Assembly (NCBI RefSeq): GCF_032854445.1
Contig: NC_088295.1
Span: forward strand, 51,201,385-51,252,748
Length of the DNA stretch: 51,364 bases
From: Liolophura sinensis
Taxonomy: Eukaryota; Mollusca; Polyplacophora; Chitonida; Chitonidae
Reading direction: 5' to 3'
Part shown: positions 21,194 to 31,076 of the stretch, in pieces
Numbering within the stretch: position 1 is the stretch's first letter
Layout: each line of letters begins with the position of its first letter
Translations under genes and position numbers: made by a program
Notes under the pieces: model-generated
Database searches by the model: none
Told to the model about the DNA's origin: nothing
The model's input: the letters and a program-made list of their open reading frames with translations, nothing else

Positions 21194-21801
21194 TCAAGTA
21201 AAAGAAAGCTAAAATATGACGTAACTTACATACAACTGAAACCTATGTGTAAAAATACTTTCATTTATAGTTTCATATTTTTGAAAGAGTGTTGAAACGC
21301 ATTCAAATATCTTAATAAGGTGGGTTTTATCGGCCAAAACGACGGTATCTAGGAACTCTTACGTCACATCACCTTTTCTTCTTCCTGTTCACCAGAATGA
21401 AGGAATTTTTGGGAACATTATTTCAGTAGTCTTTTACTCATAGGTAAAGAAAGTTATTCCAACATTTAGCGTCATGATTAGAGTTTGATAAACTTCCTGT
21501 GACGTCAGAATTCTCAACCTCTGACAGTATTTATTTATTTATTTGATTGGTGTTTTACGCCGTACTCAAGAATATTTCACTTATACGAAATGCGGCCAGT
21601 ATTATGGTGGGTGGAAACCGGCCAACCTCTGATAGTATGGCCCATAAAGTCCGCCTTAGAATTCAAATGTTCGAGCGCCTTTAAATCTTTTCACAAAAAT
21701 CTAAAAAAAAAATATAAATAAATGAAAGTATAATTATGCATAGTTTTAAGTGGCCTAATTTGTGATCGTACTTCGATTTTTAGAGGCCTTTTCTTTTAAA
21801 A
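21194..21801. mobile_element. Foldback MITE-like element, copy 2, interrupted by a SINE
   Basis: The left arm starts AAGTAAAAGAAAGCTAAAAT near 21195 and the right arm ends CTTCGATTTTTAGAGGCC near 21788. Internal blocks (GACGTCAGAATTCT, GGCCCATAAAGTCCGCCTTA) match copy 1 at 3104-3605 in inverted orientation and also pair with each other. The right arm is split by the SINE fragment at 21531-21622, so the foldback element is older than that insertion. TTAA occurs at the right boundary and near the left one. Confidence 0.78.
21531..21622 (-). mobile_element. SINE family 1, 3' fragment with target duplication
   Basis: A 92-bp 5'-truncated copy on the minus strand, consisting of the tail and 3' end only. 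Target duplications of 16 bp are CAACCTCTGACAGTAT at 21515-21530 and CAACCTCTGATAGTAT at 21623-21638, with one mismatch. It is inserted into the foldback element, which dates the two relative to each other. Confidence 0.9.
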
Positions 21802-21892
21802 ACAAAATGTACCGAGTGATGAATGCTGAGTAATGATTTCTGATCATTAAAGTTTTGATTCTGAATATGACCATTAGACCTTGGTATGTGAG

Positions 21893-21925
21893 GTAGCAGG
21901 TTCGAATCCAGTTCATACTGGTTCA
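21893..21925 (+). repeat. tRNA-like B-box fragment
   Basis: AGGTAGCAGGTTCGAATCCA contains a perfect polymerase III B box (GGTTCGAATCC) and is followed by AGTTCATACTGG, similar to the AGCTCATGCTGG that follows the B box in SINE family 1. No cloverleaf could be folded around it, so it is read as a SINE relic and not a tRNA gene. Confidence 0.45.
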
Positions 21926-22922
21926 GACGCATCAATTTTAAGATTTCTGGGATTGGGATTTGGGATACGATTTTCCCTGGTCTATATCTGGTATACTCCT
22001 GGCTGCCATTTTGTGAAGTTATGCTTTAATACGTACGGCGTAGAGCACAATGAATATGTGAAACTGTCCAAAGATACGAATGATCATATGAAATACCAGA
22101 CATTTCTGTCGTTTTCATGAATGATCTCACTGAAACGTCTAATTCTGATGTCATGAACCCTGTAACTCAGCTACGAATAACGAGAAACCGTATTACTAAG
22201 TTGTATGGACGAGTTTTTATTTTAACAAAAAAAAAAAATGATGTATAGTATACTATCTCTGTCCTCAATCTCATTTTGCATGAATACAAAACTACTGAAC
22301 TGATGTTAGCCTACAAATAGAAATTACTGATTCATGTTCTTAATTACTCAGTTATGCTGCAGAAAGTATCAGAAAGGGCTTATATATCATCATGTCTAAC
22401 AAAAGCACATATAAGCTTGTATGAACTGATAAAAACAATGCCTGTTGTTTATGTTGAATGAAAGATAACAGTAAACTCAGCTCTATTGTTTGACTTGCCC
22501 TAACGTCTGTGTATGTACAAATTGAAACGTGTTATAAGGTCATATCTTAAAAGATGGTCTTAATTCAAGTAACTTTTTTTTCACTACCATTATTTAAAGG
22601 TTTCACATGAGTCGCCTAAACATTGTAAACTAAGAAGAATACTGTTACATGTGCGTGACATTGCAAATTTTCCGGCGGTTGACAAAATTCTTGGAATTTA
22701 GGCAGAATCTTCCTGTGTAGTTTTAGCAATGGCAACGGCATATGTCGAAATGCAGAAATGTTGGCCATAAGACTGCGTCTTTGTCGATGCCAAATCTTGC
22801 CTAGTATGTACAATCTGACGTAACTGAAATAATACAGAGTCACGTGACAGTCCTCCGGTTCTCATGGCGATATGAGCCAACTGATTCAGATTCTCCGCTT
22901 AATGAGATGTGTGTATACTTAC

Positions 22923-22940
22923 CTTGGTTCCAGTGGATAA
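22923..22940 (-). other. Candidate splice donor of a non-coding first exon
   Basis: The minus strand reads CCAAG followed by GTAAGTAT at 22922-22915, a near-consensus donor. The receptor gene's coding exon begins with an acceptor at 17171, so an untranslated exon must lie to the right; this is the best donor I saw but not the only candidate. The exon's right limit is unknown. Confidence 0.25.
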
Positions 22941-23531
22941 AAACACCTAGATTGCCGCAATATTAAATAATAACAACCTATTCTGCACAAGATCACGAGA
23001 ACATATAAGGTAAATGGGCATTCCTTAGGTTTCGTCCAAATTTTACGGGTAAACTAATGCAATATACAGGTACCCATTACAACGGATAGTCTACAAACGC
23101 GAATGCACACATATATCGTACCACATGACCTTGGTGCATGCTGGGATTGATTTATCACATATAACTTATTGTCTCTCTGATGACATGCCGGTAACGCCGA
23201 TAGGCAATGGCACGATTTATTCATAGATATGAAATGACAAAATGGTCTAGTGGATACAGCGAAAAAGAAATTGAATTGATGATTGATCTTGGTGATGATG
23301 ATTCCTCAGCCGTTGGCAGCCACTGATTTGTCTGCCTGCACACACAAGTGACACATATATAAACACGCATACATGGATCTGAGGCCCGACAGGTAGTCTT
23401 TGATCGCCTTAAAATTTTGTATAATAATCATGGAAGAAGAATGTGGATGGTCGCCACCCAAATGCTATAGCCCTTGATCTGTACTAAACGCGATGTGTTT
23501 TAGAAATCGGTACAGCTGCAATAGGTGAACT

Positions 23532-23650
23532 GCGTATTGAACACACCGGCGTACTGTAGACACCTGTATATTGCACACACCAGCGTATTGCACACACCAG
23601 CGTATCGCACACACCAGCGTATTGAACACACCCGCGTACTGCACACACAA
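23532..23650. repeat. 17-bp minisatellite, about 6 copies
   Basis: The unit is GCACACACCAGCGTATT, with three clean copies at about 23576-23625 and degenerate ones on both sides (ACACCGGCGTACTG, ACACCTGTATATTG). The 17-bp period rotates the frame, so the frames HTPAY, THQRI and HTSVL recur in all three phases. Confidence 0.88.
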
Positions 23651-23710
23651 CTGTCGTGTTTCCATTATTACAGCAATACGTCGACCAGTGACAGAATCCA
23701 TCTTGTTTAC

Positions 23711-23855
23711 AATCGGGTTCAGTCCCAGTAGATACCAAGCTTTGGTCCCTGGTCGGTTCAGTGTTAATGCACTGTGTCTAAATATAAGGTGTGTGATTTT
23801 GGCATGATATCACAATGAAGCAGCACAATAATAATGTCTTCAAGGAGACCGGCAT
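23711..23855 (+). repeat. Direct duplication, copy 1
   Basis: AATCGGGTTCAGTCCCAGTA through CAATAATAATGTCTTCAAGG matches 24102-24250 with roughly 85 percent identity by eye and few indels. The offset between copies is 391 bp. No coding potential. Confidence 0.85.
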
Positions 23856-24101
23856 ACCAAGGAGACACATTGTTTAAATGACTGAAATAATGCTGACAGC
23901 CAAGTAAGCCTCAAGCGAATTAGCATACAGCATTCATTGTTTATGTCTGACCTTGGGCTTTGTCAATGTATATAACTTCTAAAAGAGGTCACTCACCTTT
24001 GTCAGCTTTAATCCGACTTGATACAAAAAGAAAGACATGCATTCTTTGCATATTACAGTACACCGAATCCTATTTAGTTCATTGCACACACAGGTCTATT
24101 A

Positions 24102-24250
24102 CACAATCGGGTTCAGTCGCAGTAGATACCAGGCTATGGCCCCTGTTCGGTCCGGTTTGATTGCACTGTGTCTGAATATAAAGTTTGTGATTTCGGCATG
24201 ATATCACAGTAAAGCAGCACAATAATAACGTCGTCATGGAGACCCGCAAA
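24102..24250 (+). repeat. Direct duplication, copy 2
   Basis: AATCGGGTTCAGTCGCAGTA through CAATAATAACGTCGTCATGG is the partner of 23711-23855. Both copies are preceded by CACAC-rich sequence, so unequal exchange at the CACAC repeats could have produced the duplication. Confidence 0.85.
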
Positions 24251-27105
24251 GGTTTGACATGTCACACAATGTATCAAAATATTAAACGCGTTTAGCAAAC
24301 TTCACGAAGTATCTGTTTCATGACGTTTAATTGCGTAAACACGTAATCGTCGTTTATTGGCCATTGGGTATTTGTATGAGCATATCCGCGCTAAGCATAA
24401 AGATGACACAAAGCTAAGCACCTTTCTACCTAAAACATGTAGAAGCGCTTCACGGAAAAATTAAACATATTAAGAACTCACATAAAAGCTAAACATGTCT
24501 ATATGACGATTTTTACGACCCTGTTATTTAGTTCAGTTGCTAATTGAAGCTGTTTAGTCTAAACGACGCTGGTCTTCTGCTAATTTTTTGGAAGAGAAGA
24601 TGTCTCTGTATTTGATATTTGCTGTACTGCTATGTACTAATAGTTTTTATCTTTTCAAAACCAAAATTGTTTGTGTTTGTGTCTGCTGCACAATTTATGT
24701 TGTGTCCTACATAATTATATACGTGCGTAGTTGTTGATGTGAGTAATGATGTGGTCGGTGTATTGTAGTTGTAGGTTAGGTAGATCTGAGATCTGTTTCA
24801 GTCTTCCCAGCTTAACTTTCAGAAATACTAAAAAGTTAAAAGCCCTTGACAAGCAGTTTACAGTTCTGTTTAAATCCGGTAAAATTCTGATACATTTTGA
24901 TTAGCTTCAAAATAACATACTACAGCCACATGAAGCCTTAGTTGAAGCTGTCGGTGTGTTAATCAGCATGTATGTGGATGATGACTGGCATATTTATGCA
25001 ACATGATGCTGGCCCCATATCCTAACTTTCAGATACTCCTTGAATTTGAATTCTTACCATGAGGAAAGGATCCCGAAGCGATGTATGCAAAGATAATGAA
25101 CCGATATGCCTGGCAATTTGTTGCCAGTCACCAAATGTGAATCGAAAAAAGACGATCTGGATTTTGAAGCTTTAATCGATTAAAGGTGTGTTTTCCTTGA
25201 TTTGGGAAAATATTGTCACACTAGCAGAACAGATACATTTAGGGATCGAAGCGAAATCCTTGTTAGAGTGTAACAGCATAGCATTGAATGTCCATGGCAG
25301 CATGTACCGGAGCACTAGATTATCGGAGTAACCGGGCATTTTAATTGGCCTACAATGCCCCTGTGTATTTATGTGTAACGGGTACCAAGGTGGTGATATT
25401 CATTGCCAACAGCAATATACCGAAAATATTAATTTATTATTTCATTTGCATTTCCAAAGGAGTGACAGCCAGCTGTATGTGAAGTGAAACATGGTGGTTA
25501 TAAACGTGTATATTATATTACTGGTTGTAAAACCAGTTCTACTGTTTAAAAATGAAATGAGGTCACTAATTTGTGTTTCAGGCGAAATGAAGTTGTTGTT
25601 AGCTTGGAGAAAACAACAAACTTCACCCATTTATGACCGTTGTACAGGTTATACAGATTGCCATCTTTATTTTGCACCTGTACATTTGCATATCATTGTG
25701 ACTGCATTTCTTGCTTAAAAAGTATTGCATGGCCGAAAGAGAGTATAAGGTGTGACTATCACCATGGATACTGTCCACAAAAATAATGCGAAACCCTTGC
25801 TATTTAAAACCAAAGGCATGCAAGAAACTGCATACGCAAAATTTATTGATGATTGAGAATTGTGTGAGATGATATTTGTACATATACTGTGCAGTAATTA
25901 TACAAGCTAATGAATACGATACCAGATAACTCCTTAAATTGGTAAAATATTTACGAACGATAAACAATTTTCTGTATGTTACGAGTAAGTTGCATGTGCT
26001 AATTCCATTTAACAATAATGACCAGAAGAAATGTTAATGCTGGTAACTGCTTTGGTACATTTATATAATTTCACTGAATACAAAATTCATCGCTCTAAAT
26101 CTTGTTTTGTATTGACTGTTCTTTAGCACATACATTGTGTTCCAAGTTTTTAATGTCATATTCTTTCATCTTTTCAGTGTCGGTCCGGAATCTTCCATCC
26201 GTAATTTGTTCAGTTCAAATATAGGTAGCACGTTTCAGTCAGTGAAGTACTTATAGTTTCATTTGTGAAATACCTGTAAATAATGTTTTCCTGGTCAATG
26301 TCTATGGGTTATATGTTTCCGAAAGTTGACTAAAACCATTATAGTTGCAGACTGACACACACTGAGGTTATGGATTGTGATAGGTATCAAATATGTTTAG
26401 CTTACGATGTGTTTTGGGCGTAAACATGTTTAGGATTCCCAGACAAAAAATATTTTGTGCCCACCACATGCTTAATGCCTTCTCATTTCAACCTAAACAC
26501 ATTTTCTCATTACATGTTTAGCCAACCATGTGCTTAAAAAGTGAAAGCAAGATTGTGTGGAGTTTAGGCCCTACACACATATCTTAGGGTGTACACATTC
26601 CTTAAGACCCATTACTTTAACCACCAATTGCTGTCCTGTCTACTTATATACAACAGGACAGCAGTCTACTTATATACAAGACAATAGCTATCCATCAAGT
26701 CCCCACACATTGTCCTAGAAGCAGTTTAATTCTTCAGACCGATTCAGCGCGGATGAGCAACTGACGTAAAAAGTGACCTGATTAGAGCCCGCTCTTTTAA
26801 AACTGTCTAGTTCATTCGGCTATATTTAAATCAGATTACGCGACCTTCCAGTGGCTCAGGTGTGAGAGTTCTGTAGTCAGTAGAAACAGAATTCTAAAGT
26901 TGTTCCTTGCGAAAATAAATTAGGAAATGTTTCTATTTGTATTGGTTTTCTGGGAATAGGTACTTCACATGACCTTGCATTTAAACACAACCGTTTGCTC
27001 TTAAAGGATGTATTCGATGCATATAAGTTGCATATTGGACCAAGAGTAACTGTGTAATCGTATCCTTACATGCTCTATCCAAGTGACTATGACACTGTTA
27101 GCCGC
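24251..27105. other. No gene recognised
   Basis: AT-rich non-coding DNA. The only structures noted are an 11-bp perfect inverted repeat (26629-26663) and a repeated GTCTACTTATATACAA motif beside it. Confidence 0.5.
26629..26663. repeat. Perfect 11-bp inverted repeat with 13-base loop
   Basis: TGCTGTCCTGT at 26629-26639 and ACAGGACAGCA at 26653-26663 are exact complements around CTACTTATATACA. No adjacent gene gives it a role. Confidence 0.8.
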
Positions 27106-27118
27106 TTCAGCCCCAAGG

Positions 27119-27384
27119 GGGGCCTCCGTGGCTCAGTTGTTTAGCGCGCTAGCGCAGCGTAATTACCCAGGAGTCTCTCACCAATGCGGTCACTGTGAGT
27201 TCAAGTCCAGCTCATGCTGGCTTCCTCTCCGGCCGTACGTGGGAAAGTCTGCCAGCAACCTGCGGGTGGTCGTGGGTTTCCCCCGGGCTGAGCCGGGTTT
27301 CCTCCCACCATAATGCTGGCCGCCGTCGTATAAGTGAAATATTCTTGAGTATGGCGTAAAACATCAATCAAATAAATAAATAAA
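27119..27384 (+). mobile_element. SINE family 1, full-length reference copy
   Basis: A 266-bp element. The tRNA-like head GGGGCCTCCGTGGCTCAGTT carries an A box (TGGCTCAGTTG) and a B box (GTTCAAGTCC near 27200); a conserved body includes TCCGGCCGTACGTGGGAAAG and CACCATAATGCTGGCCGCCG; the tail is AATAAATAAATAA. Perfect 13-bp target duplications TTCAGCCCCAAGG lie at 27106-27118 and 27385-27397. Known: tRNA-derived SINEs are transcribed by polymerase III and mobilised by LINE proteins. It resembles SINEs widespread in molluscs, but I cannot assign the family without a search. Confidence 0.94.
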
Positions 27385-27397
27385 TTCAGCCCCAAGG

Positions 27398-30040
27398 CTC
27401 TTACTCGATTACAGCGCACAAACGGTCCCACAAAACTTGAACTTCTGGGCATGGCCTTTCAACCAACTGTGCCTCCCACCTGCAAGGCCAACTCTTTATA
27501 TTAAAGTGTGATCACGAGGCTCTATTTAAAAAGAAACTTTGCTAAGCCATTTATAGTAACGCTGAATCACATCCACTGAGCATCCCATAGCTGGATCAAT
27601 CAAACGCTGACATGCAAGCTGTGGATGAGGACGGCAGACGTATATGATGAAATATTTGCAGTCTGGTCAGCTGGCGGACGAAGAAAAAAGCTTGAGGCCG
27701 CCGATAATGTCCATATATTGTAGTAACAAAAGACATTATATCACTTTTAGCCGTCCGACAATGTTACAACGACCAATATTGTTACATAAACTATCAACAG
27801 TGTTGTAAAAACGTTCAGTAATGTTGTACAAAAGTGCTTATATGAGATGGTATATAGATTGTCAAAACCTATCAGGAATATATAGGAGTACCTGCACGTA
27901 ATCTGTGAGAAGCCGGTGTACACATGCCTCAGAGTAGAAGGTAGAAATAATGTGAGGTATACGGCTTTCTGTCATAAGCATCGTTTATATTGTACATTTA
28001 TATATTAAACCCATTTGTATATCGTTTTTAATATACTTTTACTGGTAAATCTTCAACTGTATTCTATATTATCTGTTTATAACCTATATATACATTCATG
28101 TGTTGAAAGTAAAAAAAAAACGTGTGTTACTATAATTATGTTTTTTAAATGTGTACAACCTGTTCTAGGTAAACTTTCTGATATTGTTCCATATAGCAGT
28201 ATACCTTATCTTAACAAGGGTGCACTATGTTATTATTACATTTGTCAGCTCGACAACTGAGCCCTGTTCGACTTAACCTACGAAAGCTTCGATCGAGGCC
28301 CCTGTTCATACCACAGTAAACTGCGCCGACGTTGAATCAGATGTGAAAATGGTGTTCCACTGAGAGTGACAAATCGACCATGAAATGACATAACCAGGTC
28401 GTCTTCGGCCAGAAATAGCGAGATCGTGCCGAGCAGAAGACACGGAGTGATGTCTTACATATTCGCCGCAGACATCCACCAAAAAGGGCACAACTTGTTA
28501 CAGTAAACGGAAACACATAAAAGCCTGTATATGCACAGCGGTACGACCACGAATCGGGTGAGGGAAGGATGGTGGGGGGTGGGTGGGGGGTGGGTGGGGA
28601 TGGATTATAGGATTGGCCGTATATACAGGTACAGTCGTCCGCAAACTTGCGTACATATATGTGTAGACCACATCAACCAGTGTTGAAGGCATAAGGTCGT
28701 CATGGTGGTTGCGTCAAGGTACGAGCGCTTCCTGAAACCGACCCCTGATCCTAATGTACCAGACAGAACACAAAAAGGCGTAATACATAGGTTCAATGAG
28801 CGCGGCATACCTGCAAATAGCCTGTCATGCTTTATAATATGCTACATGGAAACCGGTTTCTGGACGTATAGTATACTTCACACGCAAATTTAACTACAGC
28901 TATACATTCGAATCAACGCCATTGATTTCAGGGTATAGGCATTTCAACGTCTTAATTTAGAACACAAAGCCACGTAAATGACCGAGTTGGATCGGGTTAG
29001 TTGTCAAAATGCATCCATCACAAATGTTGTAAGGCTCTTCAGTCTCTCTCTGAAGATTAAATGGAAGACAACGTGGTGGGGTTTGGGGTAATTTGTAAAG
29101 GCACTGATCCGCCCATATGGAAAATGTGTGGTATACTACTATACTTTATAAAGGTTCTTTTTTTTGTTCTTTCGGGTCACACGATAGTCAACTAATAAAT
29201 AGTAAGCTTTTTGAAACCAAGCTCCTATTAAAGGAGAGGTAAAGGTAAAAAAAAAATACAATCTTATTCTACAAACTATCAGATATAAGAGATAAAAAAA
29301 AATTGTCTACGTTATGTTACCATTGCGTAGAACTGTTTTATTCTCTTTTTTTTACATTCCTTTACTGTACTATATAGTAGGCTATATTGTTTTTCCTATA
29401 TTGCTACAAAACAATATACGTAGGCTGTAATTAGTATACACGCCTTAAAAGTAGCTGTATAACAGACAGATTATGCAATTAAACTCAGCAGTAATGTTCG
29501 GCTTAAAACGAATATGAGGAACAACACAATACCCCAAAGTTTAACGAATGAGTATGAAGTTAAACTACGTCGAGTGTTTTCATTGTTCAGTCCCCTATGA
29601 AAAGACTTCACATGTCGATAATGTACTTCCGACCTTATATAAAGAAGTTCCCTGTCAGCTATGTTAACTGACAAAAGAACGATAAGGGTGTGAGGACGAA
29701 TTCCAGCACGTCACATGCTCAGACTGTAGCTATGGGAGGCTGAGAGAATCATAATGAATGACCTTCGGCCATGTACTGTTACTTATCAGAGAGTAATCTG
29801 ACATACACTACATAAGTGTACCCTTTGATGGCAGATTACAGGGCGTAGAGGCATGATGATCGAGTGATAAGTCATGAGAAATCGGGCCTAATGAAATACA
29901 GGATCACTTGTTAAATTAATTTACTTTCACGCTTCATTTGATTCGGAGTTTACGGAAGTGTGAAATGCCCACGCCCATGGGGCCGGGTTATCATTTTCTC
30001 GTGGTCAATAAGAATTACTGTATCTATATCTGTCATGCAG
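27398..30040. other. No gene recognised
   Basis: It contains a G-rich tract at 28571-28600 and scattered A/T homopolymers (28110, 29160, 29250). A 61-codon frame on minus at 28306-28491 lies in a relatively CG-rich patch but resembles no family I know. Confidence 0.5.
28571..28600 (+). repeat. G-rich tract with quadruplex potential
   Basis: GGTGGGGGGTGGGTGGGGGG followed by TGGGTGGGGA gives five runs of three or more G separated by single T residues, a strong G-quadruplex pattern on the plus strand. Confidence 0.85.
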
Positions 30041-31076
30041 ACCAGGGGCCATATTCATAAAAGACTGTTAACTTAGCAAGCAACTAAACCTAAGCAAGTT
30101 ACTAAAACCCCTGGTTGTCTGCTACGTAGTAAGCAGTTCATTTTATATTCACAAAGCCATGCTATGCACCTTACTTGGTAGTTGGAAGCTAAGTAACTAT
30201 TTTAGCAAGTAACTAGATAGGCATATTGTGTTCCAGACTTTTTTGGGCCCTGTTGTGCCGCTTTTCTGTATCAGTATTACGATGCAGCCGTGACGTCATG
30301 GCTACCTACGTCAAGGAGCTGCTGTCTACAACAGACACCACCGTTTTCCATGATACGTTTCCATTTCCCAAGCGTTACATGAGGACTCGGTTGTCATGGG
30401 CTGAACCTGACCATCTTGCAACAACGTTTATCCATTTTCCTCCATGGTCACATGTGACTTGGACATTAATAGAATGATATCTTTTTCTGTCTCTACACAG
30501 TCTTTTCTGTAACTACACAGTCCGCCTCATTCTCTTGTAGAGAAGCTATCCACATGTGTTCCGCCCACATACCCAATTACTCAGGAGAAATGACAGATTC
30601 TTTCAATTGTCTCTTTTAATCTGGGAGTATCTCTTTCATATGGAAATCGAACTAAATCATTTATTTATCGTCGTTGATATTGCTTTAGAAACGCGATGAA
30701 TTAGAAGACATGTTGATACGGCAGAAGAGCATGGTTTCCTACTGATGGGTCTCCAACCTCCATTGTCACTAAATCGGCAATGAAGAGAATCACCGCACGT
30801 GTGAATCTGTACCTTTTTTATTCATTCTACGGCATCAAAGATATCGATGGGGTGTCGCCCGTCTCTGAAACACGTTCTCTACGCATTGAGTGGTCTTGTT
30901 GTGCTAACTCAAATATGCGTCTTGCCCACAAGAGATCAACTCTAACTTTAGCATCCAAATAAGCTTAGCAAAGTTTTATGAATATCAGTTAGCTTCCAGT
31001 TAGGATTACCTATCAACTAAAGGCCGATTTAACAGACAACTAGGCTTAGCAGCATTTTATGAATATGAGCCCAGGT
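30041..31076. mobile_element. ~1.04-kb terminal-inverted-repeat element
   Basis: The left end ACCAGGGGCCATATTCATAA is mirrored by the right end, whose complement is ACCTGGGCTCATATTCATAA. Both continue with AAA and a CTTAGC/CTAAGC-rich subterminal region, including repeated TTAGCAAG motifs at 30073-30215. No transposase was recognised in the interior; an 83-codon frame at 30226-30477 has no known motif. It is most likely a non-autonomous DNA transposon. The target duplication is not clear. Confidence 0.7.
30977..31076. repeat. Subterminal repeats of the 30-31 kb element
   Basis: TTTTATGAATAT occurs at about 30977 and again at about 31056, each close to CTTAGCA words; the left end mirrors this with ATTCATAAAA at 30053 and ATTCACAAAG at 30147. 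Repeated subterminal motifs are a usual feature of transposase binding regions in DNA transposons. Confidence 0.5.

Noticed and set aside
21893-21925. tRNA gene
   Set aside because: Only the B box and TC arm are recognisable; no acceptor stem or anticodon arm folds, and the following bases resemble the SINE body.
23532-23650. CRISPR-like regular short repeats
   Set aside because: The 17-bp units are directly abutting without spacers, in an animal genome; this is a minisatellite.
27083-27313. 76-codon frame through the SINE at 27.1 kb
   Set aside because: Entirely within the tRNA-derived SINE and its flank.
28306-28491. 61-codon minus-strand frame in a CG-richer patch
   Set aside because: Looked for splice sites and motifs; composition is mildly coding-like but nothing recognisable.
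30226-30477. 83-codon plus-strand frame inside the 30-31 kb element
   Set aside because: Checked for transposase features (DDE spacing, zinc ligands, helix-turn-helix) and saw none.
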